Below are positions 6,801-14,143 of a stretch of DNA of 18,689 bases, in pieces (within the stretch, counting starts at the first letter, position 1; each line of letters opens with the position of its first letter). A program made the position numbers and the translations under genes. The DNA is taken from positions 82,231 to 100,919 of the forward strand of contig DHPI01000068.1 in the NCBI GenBank assembly GCA_002407865.1, written 5' to 3'. A model generated the notes under the pieces. That model was given only the letters and a program-made list of their open reading frames with translations, did not search any database and was not told the DNA's origin. The stretch comes from Spirochaetia bacterium UBA5368 (GTDB taxonomy: Bacteria > Spirochaetota > UBA4802 > UBA5368).

Positions 6801-9522
6801 CCTGCGTTTTGTCTCGTCGCGGTGGAGAAATATCAAGATTAACGATATGCCCCTGGAAGATCCTGATCAATTCAGCGTCACGATGGTCGACAATTTCAAC
6901 GACCCCGAGTATCGCGCAAACGCCTTCCTCTTCGAACGCAGCGACGTCTACACATCCCTTCACGGTGAAAAAAGCGAAAAAGAGCTGCTGCGCGAACGGG
7001 AGGCTGCGCTGCAGATCGATTATAACCTGGCAAGTGCGTCGGGATCGGTCACGCGTAAATTTTCCAAGCCCATGGATGTGCGTTTTTATAAAACGATCAC
7101 GATATGGATTAATGCGCGCCAATCGGCCAGCGGTGACCGAATTGGCGTGAGAATAGGCTCGTCCGAGAATGATTATTACGAGTACGAGTTCGCGAACGAC
7201 TATGGCCCGGTCTGGCGCGAGGTGCGGCTTAATTTACAGGATGGAGCCGCAGGCGGTGTCAACCGGACGTCGCTTGTCGGCAATCCCGATTTAAAACGTG
7301 TCACCTGCATGGAGTTTATTGTAAAAAGCCCGGGTGCGGGCAGGCTCTGGATTAACGATATTTACGCAAGCGATTCTGAAATGCTTGCCGATAGCGCATA
7401 CTGGTTCGAGGGTGAAATGCGCGGCAAGCGCCCGCTGTGGCGCACCGCCTCGGGCGTGCCCGTGATATCGGATATTTATATTAAGTATATCGAAAAGGGA
7501 CACGGGGCGCAGTTTAGTACGGTTGGCAAGACAAATTCCGACATCAAGGAGAATTACAGGGAGCTGTTCTCGTCGGTAAAAATACTGCCGAACTGGGGTG
7601 CGCAGATGAGTTTTACGGATGAGCGTTCCGACACCGATTCACTTAACCAGGAGGTCGTGGATACCAAGCGCGGCAAAACCGAGAAAAAAACGCTGTATCT
7701 CGAATCGGACTATGTTTCCACGGCGTCGCTTGTGCCGAGCGTCAAGGTGATGTATAAAAACGACAGGTACGACAACCGAAGGGATGATTATGTGGCGTAT
7801 TCCGGCAGCAGCTACAGGGTGCTGCGGAAAGCCGATATCGACATACACAGCCCCACGGTCGTTGTCAAAGAATCGATCGAAAACTTTTTGGGAGGCAGGC
7901 TGACGACCTCGTTTTTGCTCGACATGCTGTTTAAAAAAGATTCAATTGAAAGGATTTCCGATGTGCTGGACCAGAACGCACTGTCACAGGTGGTGTCTCT
8001 CCGCGAAAAGGAAAAGAGGCAAGAGGGCAACAGCCGGTTCACACTCGAATACCAGAGCAGGTATTTTTTCATCCAGCCCGCGCTCACCCTCGGCTCACAG
8101 GAAATAGTCGAGTTGAGCGGCAAAACGCAGTTGCCCGATACGAGCATACTTGAGAACGTACGTGGGGGATACCACATCCCGTTCGTCTATAATGACTATT
8201 TTAAATTTGTGGAAAGAAACAAAAAAGGCGTCATAAGCGCGGGCATTCGGAATGTGGGCGTGCTGTCGCCGGTGATGCGCGTCGAGATGCAGTATTTCGA
8301 GAATAAATTCCGCGACTACGAGGAATCGGAAAGATTGCTGGCGAAGAAATATTCCCGGGCGCGAGATGCCCGCAGCTATATCTCCAGCAGTATTACAATG
8401 CCCTTCGATTTTTATAAAAAGAAGAGCACGAATTTTATCCGTAATTTGTATTTTTCCTGCAGCCGGTCCGTTTTTCTGCAGGAGAATGAAATCCCGTACG
8501 AAGGGGAGCGGGAATCCGCCTTTTCGGAAAACTATGGCATTAACCGCGCATTTGGCGGTATCGGCGGCGCAGGATTGAATCTCTTCGGGTATCCGCCGTG
8601 GTACTTTTTCGCAGGACGCGGCAATTTCGCGAATGGAAGGGATTATGCGTATTCAAAATTCAATGAGAAGCCGACATTTCCCGGCGGCGAACAGGCGCCC
8701 AATTATACGAACAGTCTTCGTCTTATCGATACGTTTTCCGTCAATACAACGCTGGATCTGGAGAAGGTGATGCTCTCCGGAAGCGGGGGCGTCAATCACG
8801 TGTCCGAGCGGCAGTCGGTCAATGGAATCCCGCAGCAGGTCATTACCCTGAACACGGGCATGAACCTCAGCTTCGACCTTATGCGCATATTTCGGTTCTG
8901 GTTTTTCAGGCCAAACGCGCCGGGGCTTCCGCATCATTCTTCGAGCCTCAATATCGGTTACGATTTCAACCGCAATATGCTGATTACTTCGAATATCGAG
9001 GAAAATACGCACTCGCCATCGGCCGGGATAACATTCAAATGGGACAGGTCAAGCGTTGGAGTGAAGGGTGGATTGCAGTATCGGCACAGGAGTCGAAAGG
9101 AATATATATCGTTTAACGCGAATGAAAGGGACGCAAGGGATGATGTTTTTATCGGCAATATGGCGCTGTTGCCGCCGTTCAAAGAGGTCGATAAGGGATA
9201 CAGTTTTTCCATAATATATGAAACCGATGTGCAATGGCTTTACGATTTTCTTTCCGGATTTTACGCGCTTGTGGCGTTCCCGATTTTCAGCATTGAGTAT
9301 TCTCTTTTGTTCAATCGATATGATTACACGCTGACTGTGTCTCCCGAGCCGTACGATCAGCACCTTGTCACGGGCAGACTGACGCTTGATCTGCATAAAA
9401 ATATTCAGGGAGGACTGGTCGCGCGGTGGGCGCTCGAACGCTTCAGAAACAGGGAGACAGGGGGAATCAGCAGGGAACTTGTGTCGTATGAAATAGGAGC
9501 GAGCTTTTCGTTGATTTTCTGA
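3814..9522 (+). CDS. giant SprA/Sov-like outer-membrane protein (type IX secretion translocon homologue)
   Basis: This is a 1902-residue secreted protein. A signal peptide covers residues 1-26 (probable cut ALS/QE), and the last residue is Phe, as in BAM-inserted barrels. SprA forms the giant barrel through which type IX secretion exports cargo in Bacteroidota. Several landmarks match SprA in order: VEGHIGERLTLFIDHDS then IREINAGEITI (161-207); repeated strand-turn units VDYTAGFLVFTN and IEVKYEY (565-594); an LGGTF barrel strand (about 620); EPTQTMVFEGDAS (641-653); GLIDDMESSE (699-708); WMLASIP (720-726); LWINDIY (1179-1184); and LFSSVKILPNWG (1251-1262). Two beta-sandwich-like modules (about 785-1000 and 1070-1185) flank Asp-rich calcium-type loops. 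Typical SprA is longer, near 2400 residues. No Shine-Dalgarno precedes the ATG, but an in-frame stop at 3790 rules out a longer start. The family call is firm; the secretion role is inferred. Confidence 0.84.
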   Translation: MRQNLSLYAKILIVSGTLYCISAALSQERTSPAGFKDLLLDYIHEHSSTPPPQLFIQKDEITAEEPADGSSDGITYGAGDWRTYIVEPRYQLRMDQLAAGEYRVEEREDVEINSYGAARLNMKYGKTNFTSSKYRQFDQDKPVSRIITSGYNPDNEMQMHVEGHIGERLTLFIDHDSKKKDNQYYMQYRAVRDEEVIREINAGEITIKMNRSKYAVYDDTSNKGLGIDTTVRKGKLQVKAFGSVTKGETVVEYFRGNSSPGNISLGEYQYVRTTYYQLEAFKRFDNRASPPLPAEIPGTVTMTSNPANPDTYMPYSVNIDPSGFELYMDDQNPLNNYNAIQLSGIDNGYYTKMVLGSDYTINFSTGLISFTRSIPANARIFAVYTHDGGNSSMSSDPAALMPGDAKHPGGVFQNKIFVFIKYGYAIQEAAGDDRNGDGKQNLDIYEVRSYYYIGDRQILQDNFKIQIFYQNQLLTKSEIAKLGKFSVDYAKGVIGFTLREPFKTLNNSVYAENPPSTVFEKSLYSLKVDYYREARSFQLKHFNILQDSVRVKINERELPPTLYTVDYTAGFLVFTNPNNPVITPESSIEVKYEYLPFQAQSQSFVGGVRADYQFGRELNLGGTFLFTRSSGGEVIPMIGSEPTQTMVFEGDASLALNESRLKAVANAIPGVNVDSVPFELKGYAEYARSYRDINTFGKGLIDDMESSEEITGISLSDKDWMLASIPGGNNQSVRGRIYYKYYREAGNPNSLKGVAFSPYVIEYAKKPGPYNVAAGHVADSVQSVESQRSLVLDFEISGAETGISIATRKLSSQAVDFSGLQYVEIWYRVDSLSADVDIDIDLGQINEDSDGDGVLDTEDANRNGILDFDPSAGIFEDRGYSFDGNYPTRVGTGPQLNEYTMGDGVLNTEDINGNGVLDTGEYSVTLAGAILKDAPAHSFNVPVTEVSGSVWRMKRIYINRSSTAFTDNLSTLKQVEAVRLIVKGSAPVAGRIFIDSLRFVSSRWRNIKINDMPLEDPDQFSVTMVDNFNDPEYRANAFLFERSDVYTSLHGEKSEKELLREREAALQIDYNLASASGSVTRKFSKPMDVRFYKTITIWINARQSASGDRIGVRIGSSENDYYEYEFANDYGPVWREVRLNLQDGAAGGVNRTSLVGNPDLKRVTCMEFIVKSPGAGRLWINDIYASDSEMLADSAYWFEGEMRGKRPLWRTASGVPVISDIYIKYIEKGHGAQFSTVGKTNSDIKENYRELFSSVKILPNWGAQMSFTDERSDTDSLNQEVVDTKRGKTEKKTLYLESDYVSTASLVPSVKVMYKNDRYDNRRDDYVAYSGSSYRVLRKADIDIHSPTVVVKESIENFLGGRLTTSFLLDMLFKKDSIERISDVLDQNALSQVVSLREKEKRQEGNSRFTLEYQSRYFFIQPALTLGSQEIVELSGKTQLPDTSILENVRGGYHIPFVYNDYFKFVERNKKGVISAGIRNVGVLSPVMRVEMQYFENKFRDYEESERLLAKKYSRARDARSYISSSITMPFDFYKKKSTNFIRNLYFSCSRSVFLQENEIPYEGERESAFSENYGINRAFGGIGGAGLNLFGYPPWYFFAGRGNFANGRDYAYSKFNEKPTFPGGEQAPNYTNSLRLIDTFSVNTTLDLEKVMLSGSGGVNHVSERQSVNGIPQQVITLNTGMNLSFDLMRIFRFWFFRPNAPGLPHHSSSLNIGYDFNRNMLITSNIEENTHSPSAGITFKWDRSSVGVKGGLQYRHRSRKEYISFNANERDARDDVFIGNMALLPPFKEVDKGYSFSIIYETDVQWLYDFLSGFYALVAFPIFSIEYSLLFNRYDYTLTVSPEPYDQHLVTGRLTLDLHKNIQGGLVARWALERFRNRETGGISRELVSYEIGASFSLIF
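5107..5151 (+). other. calcium-binding-type DxNxDG loop within the SprA-like protein
   Basis: Residues 432-446 read DDRNGDGKQNLDIYE. The alternating Asp/Asn/Gly spacing is that of EF-hand or thrombospondin-3 type calcium loops. It lies between two strand-rich segments. Calcium binding is inferred from spacing only. Confidence 0.5.
6355..6579 (+). repeat. tandem calcium-binding-type Asp-rich loops (SprA-like residues 848-922)
   Basis: The segment contains DSDGDGVLDTED, EDANRNGILDFD, then after a spacer MGDGVLNTED and INGNGVLDTGE. These are four near-repeats of a D-x-N/D-x-D/N-G-x-L-D pattern, as in thrombospondin type 3 or dockerin-like calcium loops. They sit inside a predicted beta-sandwich, directly after the strand IDIDLGQ. 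Structural calcium sites in the periplasmic or surface portion are likely, by analogy. Confidence 0.6.
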
Positions 9523-9524
9523 CA

Positions 9525-9541
9525 GCCGGACGTGCGCCGGC
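9525..9541. terminator. weak GC hairpin between convergent SprA-like and DHH genes
   Basis: GCCGG (9525-9529) pairs with CCGGC (9537-9541) around a seven-base loop, in the 22-base gap between two convergent stop codons. There is no T-tract on either strand, so intrinsic termination would be inefficient at best. Confidence 0.25.
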
Positions 9542-9544
9542 CCG

Positions 9545-10639
9545 CTATTGCTTGAATATTGTATCGATACGTTTTTTAAATCTTTCATAAAAGCTACGGA
9601 GTTCCATCAGGCGGATGCCGTCGCGCGCCCGTTTGAGAACTTGAAGCGTTGTAAGAGATACAACCTGCCACAGCAGTTCCCTGTCGGGGCACCCCCTGAA
9701 GTAATCAAGGTTTACCTGATATGCGCCCTTGAACTTGCGCGCCCCGCCCTCGGCGGTAATCCGCTTTATTACATCGTTAAGGTCAAGGTTCTCGTTTTTT
9801 GTTCTGAACGACGCGTCGAGTCCCATGCCGCGCTTGCCGCTTTTCTCTACGACGGCGAAGACGATGACTGTCGAGGCTGCCGTTTTTTGAAGCAAAAAAT
9901 CGGCAATGATCGCGATGATGTCCCGGTTCGATTCATCGATAAATCCAATGCCGCTGATAAGCCAGTCCTTGTACAATTCCCTTTCGGCTGCCGCTTTGCC
10001 GATCAGCCTGACCGCCGTTTCCGAAAGGGGAAAATCCGATACCCTGGCGATGATTTCAGCGTCCGCGAGCGTTGTGAGAAACTGCACCGCTTCAAAATCG
10101 GCGCGTCCCGCGTGATGATAATTGTCGGTATCGGTCTGTATGCCATACAGCAGGGCGGTGGCGGCCTGCTTCCTTGTTGTTTCAGAAACGGGGATGTTCA
10201 ATTCCTTCAGCACAAGCGCCATTATGGTGCTGACCGCTCCGACATTGCCGGTCGAGATTTCGAAATCGATCTTTAATGGCGAATCTATTTTTTCGTGATG
10301 GTCAATATGCACCGCGCAGGGCAGCCTTTCGGAAAGGTCTTTCACATATGCAGATTGGTGGTCAAGGATGGCATAGGCGTCGTAATTGCGAAGGTCGGGA
10401 AGCGCTTTTTCAATGTGGAGCGGGATTTTCAGATCGCGCACAATCGCCTGATTTTGCGGCAGCGATATTTCAGCGAGTGCGAACAGCGTTGATCGTACGT
10501 TAATTGAATCGCAGATGCATTTCAGCGCAAAAGACGATGCGATGACGTCAGGATCGGGCGATCCCTTGATGAATATCAGGATATTTTTGTAGCCGCGCAG
10601 CGCCGCCGTGAGTTTCCCGGATATATCGGTGATGTCCAT
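9545..10639 (-). CDS. DHH-family phosphoesterase with altered motif I and DHHA1 motif
   Basis: This is a 364-residue cytoplasmic protein with the DHH phosphoesterase order. Motif I is KGSPDPDVIAS (25-35), motif II ILDHQS (91-96, Asp93), the defining DHH is at 113-115 (HIDHHE), and motif IV GIQTDTDNY is at 166-174. The C-terminal DHHA1-like region ends in GGARKFKGA (298-306). Well-known members such as NrnA degrade nanoRNA and pAp, and GdpP-type enzymes cleave c-di-AMP. Here the first motif-I His is Lys25, and the GGGH substrate loop is replaced by GGAR. The three Asp-type metal positions and the DHH remain, so some activity is plausible but the substrate cannot be named. The gene starts 24 bases after the SpoIIE-type phosphatase stop on the same strand, so the two probably share an mRNA. 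Confidence 0.85.
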   Translation of the reverse strand: MDITDISGKLTAALRGYKNILIFIKGSPDPDVIASSFALKCICDSINVRSTLFALAEISLPQNQAIVRDLKIPLHIEKALPDLRNYDAYAILDHQSAYVKDLSERLPCAVHIDHHEKIDSPLKIDFEISTGNVGAVSTIMALVLKELNIPVSETTRKQAATALLYGIQTDTDNYHHAGRADFEAVQFLTTLADAEIIARVSDFPLSETAVRLIGKAAAERELYKDWLISGIGFIDESNRDIIAIIADFLLQKTAASTVIVFAVVEKSGKRGMGLDASFRTKNENLDLNDVIKRITAEGGARKFKGAYQVNLDYFRGCPDRELLWQVVSLTTLQVLKRARDGIRLMELRSFYERFKKRIDTIFKQ

Positions 10640-10663
10640 GTGTCATCAATTACAACAATTGCG

Positions 10664-12826
10664 TTATTCTGTCTTAAAAATAATAAGACTTACGTCGTTG
10701 TGCAATTGTGTGTTCTGTATAAAATTCTTAAAGTCGGCGAAAATTTTACGCACAAGCAGGGCGGGCGTGTCCGACGCGTTAAGCCGCACTATGTCTTTTA
10801 TTCTGCCGATTGAGTAATTCACGCCGCTGGAGTTGACGGCGTTCTCCAATCCGTCCGAATACAACAGGCCGATGCTGCCCGGATATACCTGAAGCGTTTT
10901 TACCTCATAGTTAAAGCCGCGATCGATACCCACAGGAATGCCCCCGGTGTCAAGCTCGATAAAAACGTTTTTGCCTGCGTCAAAAAGGACCATTGGCTTC
11001 ATTGCAGCGTTTGAATATTTCAGCGTGCGCGATGTGCCGGAATAGATTGAATAGAACGCGGGAGCGTAGTTTTTTGAAAAGCGTGAAGTCGATACGACCC
11101 AGTTCATTATATTAAGAAGCTTTTCCGGGCTGTCATATGACGCCGGCTGGGCGTGGACAAGGCTGTAGCATTCAAGCCCGAGGATTGCCGAATCGACGCC
11201 TGCGTCCGCGGTATCGGCGATAAAAATGCCGATTTTATCCTGCCCGAGAGGGAGCGTGTCGAAATAATCGCCACCCTGCTCGGAATTGTTCAGATAAAAT
11301 GAGCTGATTCGTATGCCGTTGATCTGGCTGAGCTTTTTCGGGGTGAGCCGGCTTTTAATGTTGCGGATCACCATTCTGTCGTGCTCGGCGATCTGGGAGG
11401 CTTTGATATGTTCAAGATACATGGAATTGACGATGGTGGCCTCGAAATGAATACGGTAAATCTCGAAGGCCGAGATCAAATCCATGGGATACGGTTTTCC
11501 ATTCTTCATCGCACCGAGCGTGAGAATTCCGATGAGATTTTTTTCATGGTCATAAAATGGCAATACCACGTCAATGGTGTGTTCATCGAAAAACGCGAGG
11601 ATTGCCGTGCTGAACTCCCGGAGATTATCGTCGGTAAACAGCATTGACCGCTCGATGAGAACGGGATACGCCTTGAGACATTGCACTAATAGATTGCTTT
11701 CATCGATTGTCCGTGACTCGCCGGCTTTCCCGAATCCGTAATTGTAGACGAAGCCGCCTTCGCTCTCGTCGCGCATGTAGAGCGCCGCGCTTTCGATTCC
11801 GAAGCGGGGTTCGAGCGCGTCTATCGTCGAGTTAAAAAACATTTCCCAGAAGTCAGTCCTGTCTTTCATGGCCGAAATGCCGCTGATGCCCTGGAAGAAG
11901 TCCGTTATGTTTTTTTCGAACGTGAGATATCCTTTTCTAAAGAAGTCCGCGATACGCGGTGATACAAATCGATACACAAGAAAGAAATACATGAACGCGA
12001 GCAGCGAGCCTGTTACCGTATATAACGACTTTGCCCCTAATGGCAGCAGGTCAATGTACCGTAGTACGCAATATGCCGGCACCGCGAGTAAAAGAAAAAG
12101 CGAACACCAGTACGCGCCGCGGGCGTAGAATTTTCTGAAGTCGAGAAATCGTTCGTCGGAAATTGCGTAATTATTAATTATAAGGAGAATAACGGCCGAA
12201 AGCGGAATACCGATGGCATGATATTGCTGAAGGCCGAAGAAATACGGGAGTATGATGAAAGATACCGTAATAAGGGTGGCGCTGATGTGGTCGCCTATCG
12301 AACGGTAGAAGAGCTGGATGCGGAATGATTCATTCGCGAGCATACGCGTTTTATAGACCAGGGTGAAAAACGTCCCGAGAATATTAAAGGCGAATACCGC
12401 AATATATATTGGGAAGTACCTGCCGTAGACGAATACAGGTTCTCCGTTGCTGCATGCCGCATTTTCCAGAATCATATTGGTACATAATGTCATGAAAAAG
12501 ACGGCTGTGCCGGGCAGCGCCGATAGAATGATGAACCATCGTGGGCTTCTCTTTTCCCAGCGGGGGAAAATCTGGGCGTAATGAAAGTAAAGATGATTTA
12601 TCATTGAAATCGTCGCAAAATATACCAGAGCGGCTTCGTACAGCCACCGGGAATCCGGGACGAACAGCATGTACAGCAGGCTTGACGTCATTATCACCGT
12701 TATAAATGAAATGGCGGCGAACAGCCTGTTCACAGCGAATTGGAATTTTCTGATGATGTTGTTGAGGAAGACATAGAGCGATGCGGCGATACCGAAAAAG
12801 GAGATGATGATCTTTAAATAGAGCAA
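10664..12826 (-). CDS. membrane GAF-like SpoIIE/PP2C-type serine phosphatase
   Basis: This is a 720-residue signalling protein. Residues 1-290 contain about eight or nine hydrophobic helices resembling a 7TM-type sensor region. Residues about 325-470 look like a GAF domain, with a short linking helix before the SpoIIE-type PP2C domain (about 500-720). The phosphatase motifs are GGDYFD (518-523), SDGLEN (657-662, Asp658) and NDVSLII (710-716). The usual GDVSGHG is ADTADAG (537-543), which keeps the aspartate and final glycine. Such proteins usually dephosphorylate anti-sigma-factor antagonists (STAS proteins) in partner-switching cascades. No STAS or RsbW gene is present here, so the target is unknown. 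The start is a TTG with GGTGA five bases upstream; no in-frame ATG fits better. The DHH gene follows 24 bases downstream. Confidence 0.9.
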   Translation of the reverse strand: MLYLKIIISFFGIAASLYVFLNNIIRKFQFAVNRLFAAISFITVIMTSSLLYMLFVPDSRWLYEAALVYFATISMINHLYFHYAQIFPRWEKRSPRWFIILSALPGTAVFFMTLCTNMILENAACSNGEPVFVYGRYFPIYIAVFAFNILGTFFTLVYKTRMLANESFRIQLFYRSIGDHISATLITVSFIILPYFFGLQQYHAIGIPLSAVILLIINNYAISDERFLDFRKFYARGAYWCSLFLLLAVPAYCVLRYIDLLPLGAKSLYTVTGSLLAFMYFFLVYRFVSPRIADFFRKGYLTFEKNITDFFQGISGISAMKDRTDFWEMFFNSTIDALEPRFGIESAALYMRDESEGGFVYNYGFGKAGESRTIDESNLLVQCLKAYPVLIERSMLFTDDNLREFSTAILAFFDEHTIDVVLPFYDHEKNLIGILTLGAMKNGKPYPMDLISAFEIYRIHFEATIVNSMYLEHIKASQIAEHDRMVIRNIKSRLTPKKLSQINGIRISSFYLNNSEQGGDYFDTLPLGQDKIGIFIADTADAGVDSAILGLECYSLVHAQPASYDSPEKLLNIMNWVVSTSRFSKNYAPAFYSIYSGTSRTLKYSNAAMKPMVLFDAGKNVFIELDTGGIPVGIDRGFNYEVKTLQVYPGSIGLLYSDGLENAVNSSGVNYSIGRIKDIVRLNASDTPALLVRKIFADFKNFIQNTQLHNDVSLIIFKTE

Positions 12827-13015
12827 TTCTTCACCATTATCAGTTCAGTGTAGTATTGCCGGCCGGTTTCACGCAACCGCAACCCGCAGAACGGTTACAA
12901 CGCATGGCCGCGCCGGATATGCCCGGAGGCATGTATAGTTACATTTTCGAGTAATTTCGCATCAAGCTGAATATAAAAACAGCCCGTCGCGAGAATGTCA
13001 AATAGAATTATTTGC

Positions 13016-13044
13016 TTGACAAAAATATTGGCACATACTACTTT
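13016..13044 (+). promoter_or_regulatory. candidate promoter of ispE with very short leader
   Basis: A perfect TTGACA (13016-13021) is followed after 17 bases by TACTTT (13039-13044, 4 of 6). The expected start point near 13051 leaves about ten bases before the GTG at 13061, with no Shine-Dalgarno sequence in that leader. The rest of the 12827-13060 gap has GC-rich palindromic bits such as CCGGCCGG (12859-12866) but no ORF. Confidence 0.5.
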
Positions 13045-13060
13045 TGGCCTCTAAAAATGC

Positions 13061-13981
13061 GTGGTGCCTCATCCCTTGGATATTGAATTCAAAGCGTACG
13101 CCAAGATCAATCTGCACCTCGAAGTGCTTAATCGCAGGCCTGATGGATATCATAATATCTTTAGCCTGATGTCGAGTATTAATTTATTTGATCTTTTAAA
13201 ACTCGAATATTGCGGCATTTCCAGTGCGCCATACAGGGATGTCGCGATGAGGCTGGCCGCGAGCGGCGGAAAAAATGAAGACGTGATGGACGCAATTCCG
13301 CTTGAAGATAACCTCGTCACGAAAGCTACACGGGCGTATTTTAGAGCGATCGACAGATCAGCTGAAGTGTCCATATCCATTGAGAAGAACATTCCTGCGG
13401 GTGCGGGGATGGGCGGTGGCAGCAGCGATGCGGCGGCAGTGCTGAGGATGCTGAACGGACTGTATGCCGGCCTCGATGAGAGCGAGCTTTTGCGCGTTGG
13501 GGCGACTGTTGGCGCGGATGTGCCGTTTTGCCTGATCGGAGGGGCGGCTATATGCGAGGGGATGGGCGATATTTTAGAGAAGCTTGACGGCGGATTCAAT
13601 CGATGCGCCCTGGTTGCATACAGTGGTGTACATGTTGATACCGGCGAGGCGTACCGTTCACTTGAAAGGGGAAGCAAGGCGTTGCAATCCTCGAAGCAAT
13701 TGGGCGAAAAACGCCGTATTTTTCGCGCCGCGGCGAAGGCCTGTGCGTTTGAAATGGCGGCGCCGCTGCTGAAAAACGATTTCGAAGAGCCGGTATTCCG
13801 GCGCAATCCCGAATTGCGCCTCACAAAGCAGCGTATGCTGGAGGCGGGGGCCGATTTCGCAATCATGACAGGGTCGGGTTCGGCAATCGTAGGGGTGTTT
13901 AAGGATTCGAACGAGGCGTGCAGGGCGAAGCAGTCGCTTGAAGGGATGAGTGGGCAGCTATACATGGCTGATTTTTTTTGA
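13061..13981 (+). CDS. ispE: 4-diphosphocytidyl-2-C-methyl-D-erythritol kinase (MEP pathway)
   Basis: IspE phosphorylates CDP-methylerythritol with ATP in the non-mevalonate isoprenoid pathway. The 306-residue protein is a GHMP kinase of normal length. AKINLHLEV begins at residue 14 (catalytic Lys15), followed by RPDGYHNI. The ATP-binding glycine loop is PAGAGMGGGSSDAA (112-125), GADVPF (151-156) carries the catalytic Asp153, and TGSGSAIVGVF is near the C-terminus. I use the GTG at 13061. A second GTG follows at once, and a TTG at 13076 is also possible. The ATG at 13057 is out of frame and stops early. There is no Shine-Dalgarno sequence, and the predicted promoter leaves only a very short leader. 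It heads the rightward housekeeping run. Confidence 0.95.
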   Translation: MVPHPLDIEFKAYAKINLHLEVLNRRPDGYHNIFSLMSSINLFDLLKLEYCGISSAPYRDVAMRLAASGGKNEDVMDAIPLEDNLVTKATRAYFRAIDRSAEVSISIEKNIPAGAGMGGGSSDAAAVLRMLNGLYAGLDESELLRVGATVGADVPFCLIGGAAICEGMGDILEKLDGGFNRCALVAYSGVHVDTGEAYRSLERGSKALQSSKQLGEKRRIFRAAAKACAFEMAAPLLKNDFEEPVFRRNPELRLTKQRMLEAGADFAIMTGSGSAIVGVFKDSNEACRAKQSLEGMSGQLYMADFF

Positions 13982-14006
13982 AGGTTTAGGATTACTTTTA
14001 TATTAT
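13978..14006 (+). promoter_or_regulatory. candidate promoter for tRNA-Gln and the downstream glmU operon
   Basis: TTGAAG (13978-13983) overlaps the ispE stop codon. TATTAT (14001-14006, 5 of 6) follows after 17 bases. Transcription would begin near 14013, giving a tRNA 5' leader of about 29 bases. Confidence 0.5.
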
Positions 14007-14041
14007 ATAGTTGTTTGTATTTTTGTGATTACCATACCCTT

Positions 14042-14113
14042 TGAGGCGTAGCCAAGTGGTAAGGCACCGGGTTTTGGTCTCGGCATTTCCTAGGTTCGAA
14101 TCCTAGCGCCTCA
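14042..14113 (+). tRNA. tRNA-Gln (anticodon UUG)
   Basis: The 72-base sequence folds as a full cloverleaf. The acceptor stem is TGAGGCG/CGCCTCA, the D arm is GCC/GGC, and the anticodon stem CCGGG/CTCGG (one G-U) carries the loop TTTTGGT with TTG at positions 34-36. The T arm is CTAGG/CCTAG with loop TTCGAAT. CCA is not encoded and must be added. It lies 60 bases after ispE and 30 bases before glmU on the same strand. Confidence 0.97.
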
Positions 14114-14143
14114 GTTGTTATTATTAATTGTTGATAGTGTATA

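Noticed and set aside
5158..7122. 654-codon open frame on the minus strand inside the SprA-like gene
   Set aside because: It runs antisense through a gene with strong family signatures. Its product is Arg/His/Ile-rich with no domain, typical of a frame kept open by codon bias.
9548..10276. 242-codon plus-strand frame opposite the DHH gene
   Set aside because: It is antisense to the DHH motifs and has no supporting start signal.
13150..13965. 271-codon minus-strand frame across ispE
   Set aside because: It is a Ser/Ala/Pro-rich shadow of a conserved GHMP kinase gene.
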